From Actinomycetes bacterium (lineage in GTDB: Bacteria; Actinomycetota; CALGFH01), in NCBI GenBank assembly GCA_036000965.1, contig DASYUT010000118.1, positions 1-48,862 of the forward strand: a stretch of DNA of 48,862 nt. Reading direction: 5' to 3'. Under the pieces are notes generated by a model that was given only the letters and a program-made list of their open reading frames with translations, did no database searches and was not told the origin of the DNA. Of this stretch, positions 38,935-46,650 are shown one piece after another. The stretch's first letter is position 1. Every line of letters starts with the position of its first letter. The translations under genes were made by a program, and so were the position numbers.

Positions 38935-39921
38935 TCAGCGCTCCCGTCGGCCCACGGGCGGGAGGCGGATCAGCTCGCCCGGGAAGATCAGGTCCGGGTC
39001 GCCGGACCGCAGCTCGGCCCGGTTGGCCTCGACCACCTCGAGCCAGTACCTGGCCACCTCGCGTTCGGGCAGCGTGCCGGCGTCCCGCCCGGTGGCCTGG
39101 GCCAGCCGGTCCCGAGCGATCACCCAGAGGTTGTCACCGGGCCGGACGCGGTGGACGTCTGGCCGGGACGGCGGGGTCTGTGGACCGGGCTGGCCCGGTC
39201 CGGTGCCGGGCCGGTGTGCTTCAGGCGGCCCCGCCGGGCGCGGCGTGTACGTCGGCGGGGGCACCGTGGTCGAGGGCGGGGCCGCCTGCCCGGCCAGCCG
39301 GGGGACGTAGCCTGGCGCGCCGGACCCGGCCGGTTCGGGCTGGTGCCCGGACGGGGCTGCCTCGCCCCGCTGCCCGGTGGGGGATCCCTCGCCCCGCTGC
39401 CCGGTGGGGGATCCCTCGCCCCGCTGCCCGGCCGGGGATCCCTCGCCCCGCTGCCTGACGGGGTCGTGGAAGGCGACCACGGGCCCGGCCCTCCTCGGCC
39501 CGAGGGCGGCCGGGCCAAGCAGCGCGGCGTTGGCGCCCCCGCTCACCAGGGAGGTGGCCAGGGTAAGGGCCAGGGCCTGGTCGGCCACGCGGCGCAGGGC
39601 GGGGAGGGTGACCCACCCGGCGGCGCGGATCGCGGCCGGGACGCGGGTGAGGCGTGCCAGTACGTACAGGCTGGTGCTCGCGAGCAGCCACCAGGCGGCG
39701 GCCAGGGCGACCAGGCGGGCGACGGCCGCGATCACGTCCTCCGGTGCGGCCGCCTGCAGCCACGAGCCCAGGTCGCCGAGGGGGATGCGCAGCCAGGGCA
39801 GCGCGCCGAGCCGGTGAAGGACGACCACGGCGCCGACCTCGAAGGCGAGCAGCGCGGCGAACGCGCTCGTCCTACGCAGCGCAGCGGATCGGTTGGCCAG
39901 CATCGCCCGTCCTGCCCTCAT
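38935..39921 (-). CDS. LysM-domain membrane protein
   Basis: About 328 residues from ATG 39921 (MRAGRAMLANRSAALRR); ATG 39903 is an alternative. There are two or three hydrophobic segments (FAALLAFEVGAVVVLHRLGALPWL; VARLVALAAAWWLLASTSLYVLARL; LALTLATSLVSGGANAALLGPAAL), a Pro/Gly repeat linker, and a C-terminal LysM (about 260-325; HRVRPGDNLWVIARDRL, NRAELRSGDPDLIFPGELIRLPP) interrupted by a PEREVARYWLEVVEAN helix. Such proteins often adjoin actinobacterial Tad clusters and may anchor the apparatus in peptidoglycan. It converges with the end of the Tad operon. Confidence 0.85.
   Translation of the reverse strand: MRAGRAMLANRSAALRRTSAFAALLAFEVGAVVVLHRLGALPWLRIPLGDLGSWLQAAAPEDVIAAVARLVALAAAWWLLASTSLYVLARLTRVPAAIRAAGWVTLPALRRVADQALALTLATSLVSGGANAALLGPAALGPRRAGPVVAFHDPVRQRGEGSPAGQRGEGSPTGQRGEGSPTGQRGEAAPSGHQPEPAGSGAPGYVPRLAGQAAPPSTTVPPPTYTPRPAGPPEAHRPGTGPGQPGPQTPPSRPDVHRVRPGDNLWVIARDRLAQATGRDAGTLPEREVARYWLEVVEANRAELRSGDPDLIFPGELIRLPPVGRRER
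39362..39466 (-). repeat. 27-bp in-frame repeats in the LysM-protein linker
   Basis: Four units encode GQRGEGSPT/A (9 residues each): CTGCCCGGTGGGGGATCCCTCGCCCCG and variants. The period keeps the frame; they form a flexible spacer between the membrane part and LysM. Confidence 0.85.
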
Positions 39922-40078
39922 GCACCCGGGACCGGCGGGAGGCTCGAACAAGACGATGAGTCTGATTTGTGAGAAATTCGCTGTCAAACGCGGTCCGCAT
40001 GCATTGGTGCACCGGGGCCGGGGCGCATACCCTCCTGCGCGGTGGACGATGCCCGACCAGGAGAGAGAGGCGATCTGC

Positions 40079-41308
40079 GTGCGTGTGGCCATGCTCACCC
40101 GTGAGTACCCGCCAGAGGTCTACGGTGGCGCCGGTGTGCACGTCGAGTACCTGGCGCGCGACCTGGCCTACCTGGTCGACCTCGAGGTGCACTGCTTCGG
40201 GCAGCCGAGGCCGGAGCCGCCCGAGGGCAAGCCCACGGTGACCGCCTACCCGTCTTGGGACGCCCTGGCCGGGCCCGCCCGCCACCTGAGCGCCCTGCGC
40301 ACCCTCTCCACCGACCTGGTCATCGCCGCCGGGGTCGAGGGGGCCGACCTGGTGCACAGCCACACCTGGTACGCCAACATGGCCGGCCACATGGCCAAGC
40401 TCCTGTACGGCATCCCGCACGTGGTCACCGTGCACAGCCTGGAGCCGCTGCGCCCGTGGAAGGCCGAGCAGCTCGGCGGCGGCTACGCCCTGTCCCGCTT
40501 CTGCGAGCAGACCGCCCTGACCGCGGCGGACGCGGTCGTGGCGGTGTCCGGCGGCATGGCCCGCGACATCATGGCCTGCTACCCCTCGATCGACCCGGAG
40601 CGGATCCGGGTGATCCACAACGGCATCGACCCGACCCAGTATCAGCCTGACCGCGGCACCGACGTGCTGGAGCGCTACGGCGTCGACCCCAGCCGCCCCT
40701 CGGTGGTGTTCGTGGGTCGCATCACCCGCCAGAAGGGCGTGCCCTACCTGCTCGACGCCGCGCTCGCCTTCGACCCTTCCGCGCAGCTCGTGCTCTGCGC
40801 CGGGGCGCCCGACACCCCCGAGATCGGGCGCGAGGTCGCCGAGAAGGTACAGCGGGTGGCGGCCGAACGCGGCAACATCATCTGGATCGAGAAGATGCTG
40901 GAGCGCCGCGAGGTCGTCCAGCTCCTCACCCACGCCACGGTGTTCGTCTGCCCGTCGGTGTACGAGCCCCTCGGGATCGTCAACCTGGAGGCGATGGCCT
41001 GCGAGACGGCGGTGGTGGCCACCGACACGGGCGGCATCCCGGAGGTGGTCGCCGATGGCGTCACCGGCCTGCTGGTGCCGTTCCAGGGCAGCGGCGGCGC
41101 GCCCGACGACCCCGAGCGCTTCGCCGCCGACTTCGCCGAGCGGGTCAACCGGCTGCTCGCCGACCCGGCCCAGGCCGAGCGCTTCGGCAGGGCCGGACGC
41201 CAGCGGGCGCTCGACGAGTTCAGCTGGCCCGCGATCGCCGGCCAGACCCAGCGGCTGTACGCCGAGCTGGTACAGGCGCCACCGCCGCCGGCCGCCGAGG
41301 CCAGGTGA
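40079..41308 (+). CDS. glgA: Glycogen synthase, corynebacterial type (GT5/GT4-like GlgA/GlgM)
   Basis: This 409-residue retaining GT-B enzyme starts at GTG 40079 (GAGAGAGG upstream): VRVAMLTREYPPEVYGGAGVHVEYLARDL, the signature start of the actinobacterial GlgA family. Further motifs are SHTWYANMAGHMAKLLYGIPHVVTVHSLEPLRPWKAEQLGGGY, VIHNGIDPTQYQ, VGRITRQKGVPYL and the catalytic PSVYEPLGIVNLEAMACETAVVATDTGGIPEVV. It elongates alpha-1,4-glucan from ADP-glucose or makes maltose-1-phosphate (the GlgM activity in mycobacteria); sequence alone does not separate these. ATG 40049 is an in-frame alternative. It stands alone, divergent from the LysM gene. Confidence 0.93.
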   Translation: MRVAMLTREYPPEVYGGAGVHVEYLARDLAYLVDLEVHCFGQPRPEPPEGKPTVTAYPSWDALAGPARHLSALRTLSTDLVIAAGVEGADLVHSHTWYANMAGHMAKLLYGIPHVVTVHSLEPLRPWKAEQLGGGYALSRFCEQTALTAADAVVAVSGGMARDIMACYPSIDPERIRVIHNGIDPTQYQPDRGTDVLERYGVDPSRPSVVFVGRITRQKGVPYLLDAALAFDPSAQLVLCAGAPDTPEIGREVAEKVQRVAAERGNIIWIEKMLERREVVQLLTHATVFVCPSVYEPLGIVNLEAMACETAVVATDTGGIPEVVADGVTGLLVPFQGSGGAPDDPERFAADFAERVNRLLADPAQAERFGRAGRQRALDEFSWPAIAGQTQRLYAELVQAPPPPAAEAR

Positions 41309-41402
41309 CCGTCGCCAGTCGACCAGGCCGGGTGACCGTCGCCAGTCGGCCAGGCCAGGTGATGGCCGCCGGTCATCGAGGCCAGGTGACCGCCGCCGGC
41401 CG
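41300..41402 (+). repeat. 27-bp tandem repeats carrying the glgA stop codon four times
   Basis: CAGGTGACCGTCGCCAGTCG-type units repeat with period 27. In-frame TGA codons fall at 41306 (the real stop), 41333, 41360 and 41387. Units 3 and 4 are more diverged. They fill the whole gap to the convergent hydrolase gene. Confidence 0.88.
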
Positions 41403-42290
41403 TCAGGCCGTCCCGGCCGCGAGCCACTCGGCGATGAGCCTGCCGATCTCGGGGCCCCTGTCCTCCTGGAGATAGTGGCCGGCACCGGCGACAGGCAGGG
41501 GCGGGGGCCGGCCGAGCGCCGAGGCCAGGGCCTCGCCAGCGGCGATCGGAAGTGCCCGGTCCTCCTCGCCCCAGAGCAGGAGCATGGGGCGCCGGTCCTG
41601 GCAAAGGGCGGCGAAAGTGCGCCGACCCGCCTCGGCGCCCGGCGCGTCTGGGGAGAGCGGGAGCATCGCGGGGAACGCCTTCGCGCCCGCCTTGGCGGCC
41701 TGCTTCGGGAACGGCGCCTCGTAGGCGGCGGCCACGTCGTCGCCGGGGTCGCGGGCGCAGCCTCGGCGCACGAGCAGGCCGATCGGCAGGTCCTCGGTGC
41801 GGGCGACGAACGCGGCGAAGCGATGCCAGGCCTCGCTCATCGGCTGGTGGCCGGTGAACACCCCGGTGTCCATGGCGACGATCCTTGCGACCCGGTCGGG
41901 ATGCTCGACCGCCAGGCGCAGGCCGATCGGACCGCCCCAGTCATGTGCGACCAGGGTGGCGGCGCGCAGGTCGAGCTCCTCGAACAGCGAGACGGTCAGC
42001 TCCGTATGGCGGTCGTAGCTGTACCAGGACTGGCTCAGCGGCTTGTCGGAGCGACCGAACCCGGCCAGGTCGGGGACGATGCAGCGGTAGCCCGCGTCGC
42101 GCACCGGCGGGACGACCCTCCGCCACAGGAACGACCAGGTCGGCTCGCCGTGCAGGAAGACCACTGGGGAGCCCTCGCCCTCGTCGAGATGGGCGAGCCG
42201 CAGGCCGCCGGCCTGCCGGTAGCGCGGCTGGAACCCGAAGTCGGGGAGGCCCTCGAAGCGCTCCTCCGGGGTGCGGAATACCTCGGTCAC
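41403..42290 (-). CDS. Haloalkane dehalogenase-like alpha/beta hydrolase
   Basis: This 295-residue protein is close to haloalkane dehalogenase subfamily I (DhlA/DhmA-like). It has the oxyanion region FLHGEPTWSFLWRRVVP (45-61), nucleophile D117 in AHDWGG with the adjacent halide-binding Trp, cap region YEAPFPKQAAKAGAKAFPAMLPL, acid region LLLWGEEDRALP and catalytic H272 in GAGHYLQED. Such enzymes replace a C-Cl or C-Br bond with OH. The second halide-stabilising Trp is not obvious, so hydrolysis of another ester or epoxide cannot be excluded. GTG start with GGGAG upstream. Confidence 0.82.
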   Translation of the reverse strand: MTEVFRTPEERFEGLPDFGFQPRYRQAGGLRLAHLDEGEGSPVVFLHGEPTWSFLWRRVVPPVRDAGYRCIVPDLAGFGRSDKPLSQSWYSYDRHTELTVSLFEELDLRAATLVAHDWGGPIGLRLAVEHPDRVARIVAMDTGVFTGHQPMSEAWHRFAAFVARTEDLPIGLLVRRGCARDPGDDVAAAYEAPFPKQAAKAGAKAFPAMLPLSPDAPGAEAGRRTFAALCQDRRPMLLLWGEEDRALPIAAGEALASALGRPPPLPVAGAGHYLQEDRGPEIGRLIAEWLAAGTA

Positions 42291-42377
42291 GGCTGCTCCC
42301 TGGGTGCGCGACCTGCTCCGGCTCCTGCACCCGCAGGGTAGCGCCCTTGTCGCGCCGATCGTCGATAATCCTGGCCG

Positions 42378-42431
42378 CCGCTCGGGCAGCGACGGACGTG
42401 GGCCCCGCTCGGGCAGCGACGGAGGCGGGCG
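42378..42431. repeat. Two 27-bp direct repeats upstream of the methyltransferase gene
   Basis: CGCTCGGGCAGCGACGGA starts at 42378 and 42405, separated by exactly 27 bp, followed by CGTGGGCCC or GGCGGGCG. They lie between the divergent hydrolase and methyltransferase genes and may be control sites of the restriction-modification system or a neutral duplication. The remaining bases of 42291-42502 show no gene. Confidence 0.55.
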
Positions 42432-42502
42432 CGGCGACTGGAGGGAACCGGGTGACGGTGGGTGGCGAGCTTGCTCCGCGGGTGAACCGGGCGCGGCGAG
42501 TC

Positions 42503-44191
42503 ATGCTCACCGCCACCTCTTCGATCAAGCCGCCACCTTCCGCGCTGGCTGTTCTTGCGGCCGTTCCGGCCTGGTGGGCACGCCGAGTTGCCGCTCACGG
42601 CATCGATCCAGAAGCCGCGCCGGTCTGGGACAGCGTCGATGCGGCACCCCCGTTCGACCTCTCGGCCCTGGCGGATGTGGGTGCGCGCGAAGACCTGTGG
42701 GAGGCCTCCCCCGAGGCACTCGGCGACGCTTACGTATGCGCCCTCGACGCCAAGGCGCGTGCCGAGACGGGCCGGCACTACACGCCCGCCGTGCTCGCCG
42801 CGGCCATGTGGCAGCAGACCCTCGAGACCCTTGGCGGCGACGCTGGTGGCCTGGTCCTGGACCTGGCCTGCGGCACCGGTGCGCTTCTGGTGCCCCCGCT
42901 GCGGACCTGGGTCGCCGAGCGCGGAGGCATGCAGGCAGAGTTGGCGCTCAGCGCGGTCACCTCCGTGGTCGCCGGGTGCGATCTGGACGAGACGGCGGTG
43001 TGGCTCGGCAACGTCCTGCTCGCGGCTGAACTGCTGCCGTTGTGGGCGCGGGTGCCACCAGAGCGCAGGCGGGCCCTGCCAGCGGTGCTCACCACCGGGG
43101 ATGGGCTGCAGCGGGCGGTGAAGGCTCGCGTCGTGATCATGAATCCGCCGTACGGGCGGGTGCGACTCGCGCCGGACGAGCGAGCCCGGTGGTCCCACGC
43201 GGTCTACGGGCACGCCAACAGGTACGGGCTGTTCATGGCCGGGGCCGTGGACCAAGTGGAGGAAGGCGGGGTCGTCACCGCGCTGGTGCCCGCCGGTTGG
43301 CTCGGCGGCTCGTACTTTCAGCGGCTTCGTTCGTTCCTTGCCGAACGCGCACCGCTGACCCGGGTCGGGTTCGTGGGCGACCGCTCAGGGGTGTTCGCCA
43401 CGGGCGTATTGCAGGAGACACTGGTCGCTTCGTTCACCTCTGGCGCACCAGCCGATCGACCGGTGTCCTGCGAGCGCATCGTCGTCGGTGACGACCGGGC
43501 ACACCGGCAACCGATGGGCTTGGGCCGCATCCCGGACCGGCCAGACCTCCCCTGGCTCCTTCCCCGAGACCCGACCGACACGCCGCTGGTCGACGCCGCA
43601 GCCGCGATGCCCGCCCGCCTCTCCGACTACGGCTGGGTCGCGAGCACGGGACCGCTCGTGTGGAACCGCCACCGCCCGCAGCTCTCCCGATACCCTGGCG
43701 AGGGCTTGGTACGGGTGGTCTGGGCAGCCGACCTTGACGGCGGGCGACTGCATCAGGATCCCGCCCGCGATGACCTGCGGTACTGCCTGATCCGCAACGA
43801 GAAGGACGAGCGGTTCCTCGTCTTGGGCTCTCCCGCCGTGCTGGTCCCGCGGACGACCGCGCCGGAACAGCCACGCCGGCTGCTCGGCACCGAGCTCGAC
43901 CGGTCAGCGCTCGAACGGTGGGGTGGCCGGGTCGTCGTCGAGAACCACGTGAACGTTCTCACCTGCACGCGACCGGACAGCCCTCTGACCCCCGGCCTAC
44001 TGGTGGCACTGCTCGGGTCAGAAGCCCTCGACCGGCTCTACCGCTGCCTCACGGGCAGCGTCGCGGTGTCGGCGTACGAGCTCGCGGCGCTGCCGATGCC
44101 CGATGCCGACACCTTGCGGCGATGGCAGCGGCACGATGCCGGACAACTCGGCGGGGAGATCGAAGCGCATTACGCGGGAGCCCCACGATGA
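42503..44191 (+). CDS. N6-adenine DNA methyltransferase of a PstI/BsuBI-type system
   Basis: This 562-residue gamma-class-like methylase has SAM motif I LDLACGTGALLVPPL (119-133), RHYTPAVLA (91-99) as in Eco57I/TaqI-type enzymes, catalytic NPPYG (214-218) and a C-terminal target-recognition region (LLGTELDRSALERWGGRVVVENHVN; LTGSVAVSAYELAALPMPD). It methylates adenine at the site cut by the nuclease encoded next. ATG 42503 is the first Met; GTG 42482 is an in-frame alternative; the frame is open to 41885 only by chance. Codon use is less extreme in GC than the flanks (for example TTACGTATG), hinting at transfer. Overlaps the endonuclease gene by 4 bp. Confidence 0.88.
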   Translation: MLTATSSIKPPPSALAVLAAVPAWWARRVAAHGIDPEAAPVWDSVDAAPPFDLSALADVGAREDLWEASPEALGDAYVCALDAKARAETGRHYTPAVLAAAMWQQTLETLGGDAGGLVLDLACGTGALLVPPLRTWVAERGGMQAELALSAVTSVVAGCDLDETAVWLGNVLLAAELLPLWARVPPERRRALPAVLTTGDGLQRAVKARVVIMNPPYGRVRLAPDERARWSHAVYGHANRYGLFMAGAVDQVEEGGVVTALVPAGWLGGSYFQRLRSFLAERAPLTRVGFVGDRSGVFATGVLQETLVASFTSGAPADRPVSCERIVVGDDRAHRQPMGLGRIPDRPDLPWLLPRDPTDTPLVDAAAAMPARLSDYGWVASTGPLVWNRHRPQLSRYPGEGLVRVVWAADLDGGRLHQDPARDDLRYCLIRNEKDERFLVLGSPAVLVPRTTAPEQPRRLLGTELDRSALERWGGRVVVENHVNVLTCTRPDSPLTPGLLVALLGSEALDRLYRCLTGSVAVSAYELAALPMPDADTLRRWQRHDAGQLGGEIEAHYAGAPR

Positions 44192-45264
44192 GCCTGCCCC
44201 AGTTACTGGCCGACCGGAACGCTTACCACGAGCGGCTGCACCGGATCCTCCCCGCCTCCCTCACCGGCACGACCGCGACCGCGAACGATGCCGCGGCGGC
44301 CGCCGCATTCGTCTTCATGTACGTCGGCGCCGTCGACCGGCGCAATGCCATCCGGCCGACGACCATCATCTGGATGAGCGATGCGATCGCTTCCCATCGC
44401 TCGGACGAGCAGCGGGTGGCCTATCATGCCGCCGCGACGCGCTCCGAGCGTGCTGTCAAGCAGCTCTGCGAGCAGTGGGGGATCTCCCATGCTCCCTGGT
44501 ACGCGACCAACAGCCGGGAGCAGCTACGGGACGAGACCATCAGAGGATGGATCGACAACGGCGCGGTCCTGGTCGGCAGCGACATCGGGACCACCTCCCC
44601 AGGTGCCCGCTATACGTTCGCGTCGGGCTTCGCCGCCCTCTTCGATCCAGGTCTGGACGGCGATACCCTCGCATCAGCGATCGTCGAGTGGCAGCGGCAC
44701 CACCTCACCCCCACCGGACGCGCGCGCGCCGCTCGCGCCCGACAGACGGCGCAGTCACAGGCCGGTGTTGTCGTGAACCTTCCCGGCGGTGGGACCCGTC
44801 TCCTGCACACGGGGAAAGCGAGCCTCATCCTCAAGGGCGTCATCGAGGATTTCACCGCCTCCCTGTCGGATCCCGCGGTGGTGTTCATCTCCCAGTCCGG
44901 CGAGAAGGTCAATGTAGTTGACCGGGCTTTGCTGGACCACCTGGGTCTCTCCGTCGACGTGCAGCGCCTGCTTCCCGACTGCCTGATCGCAGACCTCGCG
45001 GAGGACCGAGACGAGCTCTGGTTCGTCGAGGTCGTCTATGTCTATTCGGACGGACCGATCACCGAGGAGCGCAGAGCCGCCTTTGTCGCGTGGGCCACCG
45101 GGCATGGGCTCCGTGAAGCCCAGTGCCGGTTCCTCACCGCGTTCGAGTCGCGGACCAGCCGCATCTTCAAGAACAGACTCCCGCTCATCGCTCGGGGCAC
45201 CTTCGTATGGTTCCTCGATGAGCCGGATGGGCTGCTCGCCTGGGGCGACCTTCCAAGCCGCTGA
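44188..45264 (+). CDS. BsuBI/PstI-family type II restriction endonuclease
   Basis: This 358-residue protein's C-terminal domain has AVVFISQSGEKVNVVDRALLDHLGLSVDVQRLLPDCLIADLAEDRDELWFVEVVYVYSDGPITEERRAAF, arranged like the BsuBI/PstI catalytic core: the PD at LPDCL, the E in FVEVV and the following GPI-x4-R. The N-terminal part (SLPQLLADRNAYHERLHRILP; AFVFMYVGAVDRRNAIRPTTIIWMSDAI) resembles the winged-helix N-domain of the family. Family members cut CTGCAG; this is the expected but untested site. ATGA overlap with the methylase ensures coupled expression. Confidence 0.82.
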   Translation: MSLPQLLADRNAYHERLHRILPASLTGTTATANDAAAAAAFVFMYVGAVDRRNAIRPTTIIWMSDAIASHRSDEQRVAYHAAATRSERAVKQLCEQWGISHAPWYATNSREQLRDETIRGWIDNGAVLVGSDIGTTSPGARYTFASGFAALFDPGLDGDTLASAIVEWQRHHLTPTGRARAARARQTAQSQAGVVVNLPGGGTRLLHTGKASLILKGVIEDFTASLSDPAVVFISQSGEKVNVVDRALLDHLGLSVDVQRLLPDCLIADLAEDRDELWFVEVVYVYSDGPITEERRAAFVAWATGHGLREAQCRFLTAFESRTSRIFKNRLPLIARGTFVWFLDEPDGLLAWGDLPSR

Positions 45265-45269
45265 GGGTC

Positions 45270-45902
45270 TCAGCCGGGAAGCTTGCGGTTGGCGGCGTGG
45301 CCTGGGTCCGTGGCGATGCCGTCGAAGAGGGCGTCGACCAGGCGTTCGGGCAGGTCGAGTTCGAAGGTCGGGTTGCCGCCGGAGACGATGATCCGGTAGA
45401 TGAAGGGGCCGACGACCATGTCGACCAGCAGGTCGAGGTCGACGTCGTCGCGGATCTCGCCCCGCTCGACGCCACGCCGGAGCACCTCGCAGATGACCCG
45501 GCGGCGCGGCGCGACCAGGTTGCGGTGGTAGGCGGCGTGCAGCTCGGGGTGCTTGGCCGCCTCGCTCATCAGCTTGGGCATGAGCTGGGTGGCGCGGTGG
45601 GAGATGGCGGCCGGCAGGACCTGGCGCCCGAGGGCGATCAGGTCGTCGCGGGCGCTGCCCGTGTCGACGTCGGCGAACAGCATCTTCAGGTGGCCGACGG
45701 CGTCGACCACGAGGTCCTCCTTGGACGACCAGCGCCGGTAGATGGTGGCCTTGCCGACCCCGGCCCTGGCCGCCACCGCCTCCATGCTCATGCCCTGGAA
45801 GCCGTCCTCGACGAGCAGCTCGAGGGCGGCCTCCAGGATGGCCCCGTGGGCCCGGGCGCTTCTGGGTCGCCCGGGCCCACGGGCCGCGTCGGTGGTGCTC
45901 AT
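45270..45902 (-). CDS. TetR/AcrR-family transcriptional regulator
   Basis: This 210-residue protein has an N-terminal HTH (about 18-65; ARAHGAILEAALELLVEDGFQGMSMEAVAARAGVGKATIYRRWSSKEDLVVDAV) and a C-terminal ligand/dimer domain with LHAAYHRNLVAPRRRVICEVLRRGVERGEI and DLLVDMVVGPFIYRIIVSGG, like the TetR_C_16/AcrR-type domains. It ends 5 bases after the endonuclease stop (convergent). The target is unknown; the nearest minus-strand candidates are its own gene and the genes upstream of it. Confidence 0.9.
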   Translation of the reverse strand: MSTTDAARGPGRPRSARAHGAILEAALELLVEDGFQGMSMEAVAARAGVGKATIYRRWSSKEDLVVDAVGHLKMLFADVDTGSARDDLIALGRQVLPAAISHRATQLMPKLMSEAAKHPELHAAYHRNLVAPRRRVICEVLRRGVERGEIRDDVDLDLLVDMVVGPFIYRIIVSGGNPTFELDLPERLVDALFDGIATDPGHAANRKLPG

Positions 45903-46119
45903 GCACCTATCATCATGCCTTGCTGAGTTCCGCGTCGCGCTCGCCGGTGTCGGCGTCAGGGTCCATCGGGTGGACCGGGACCGCCCGGGGGTTCGGTGGG
46001 CCGGGCCGGCGGCGTGGGCCAGCTCGGCGGCGCGGGCCGGCAGGAAGCAGAGGGAGACGAGCCCACGCCGGCCTTGGCCAGCGGGCAGGGCGCCCAGTTC
46101 CGTTCGTTCGAGACGGAGG
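45903..46119. other. Spacer upstream of the TetR gene
   Basis: The TetR-proximal end has AT-richer ATGCACCTATCATCATGCCTTGC-like sequence, suitable for its promoter and operator. The remainder is GC-rich and shows no ORF with RBS or RNA feature. Confidence 0.35.
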
Positions 46120-46542
46120 CTACGCGGCCCGCCGTACCAGCTTGGGGTAGGCCGACAGCCCTGGATGCGTCGCTTTGAGCTCGTCCGCCGCCCGCTTGGC
46201 CCGGTCATAGGACGGGTACGTGCCGGCGCAGACCGCGTAGGGCGTGTTCAGCGACGGGTACTCCGTCCTGGCCAGCACGCGCGCGGCGACCCCCTGCGAC
46301 TGCAGCTGCGCCGCCCGCGCCCGGGCGTCCTGGATGGACGAAGGGCTGGCCAGCACCACGGTGTAGAAGTTCGCGGGAACCGGCGCCGTCGTCTGGGGCG
46401 CCGTCAGGGTCGTGGTCGCCTCGGGCTGGTCGGAGCTGGAGGCGGGGAAGCTGATCCCGAGGATCCCCCCGACGATGAGTCCGAAGACCGTGCCCACGGC
46501 CAGCAGCGCGGGCCCCGGGCGAGGCCAGCGGGTCTCGTACAT
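46120..46542 (-). CDS. SPOR-like domain membrane protein
   Basis: This 140-residue protein starts MYETRWPRPGPALLAVG. One transmembrane segment (LLAVGTVFGLIVGGILGISFP) and a Ser/Thr/Gln/Pro linker precede a 70-residue domain with NFYTVVLASPSSIQDARARAAQLQSQGVAARVLARTEYPSLNTPYAVCAGTYPSYDRAKRAADELKA, the repeated beta-alpha pattern and F/Y-x-V-V / Y-A-V-x-x-G-x-Y of SPOR-type peptidoglycan-binding domains. It probably binds denuded septal glycan. No clear RBS; the frame extends to 46578. Confidence 0.72.
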   Translation of the reverse strand: MYETRWPRPGPALLAVGTVFGLIVGGILGISFPASSSDQPEATTTLTAPQTTAPVPANFYTVVLASPSSIQDARARAAQLQSQGVAARVLARTEYPSLNTPYAVCAGTYPSYDRAKRAADELKATHPGLSAYPKLVRRAA

Positions 46543-46584
46543 GGGCAGAAAGCTACCGCCCGGCGCCGCGGACCTCAAATCCCC

Positions 46585-46650
46585 CGGGCTGGTCAGCCGG
46601 AGCCCGGGGCTGGTCAGCCGGAGCCCCGGGCTGGTCAGCCGGAGCCCCCT
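46585..46650 (-). repeat. Three 21-bp tandem repeats carrying the acyl-CoA synthetase stop
   Basis: GCTGGTCAGCCGG recurs at 46588, 46609 and 46630 (plus-strand view). The synthetase stop (minus-strand TGA, 46635-46637) lies in the last unit, and both other units repeat TGA in the same frame 21 and 42 bp downstream. Confidence 0.9.
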
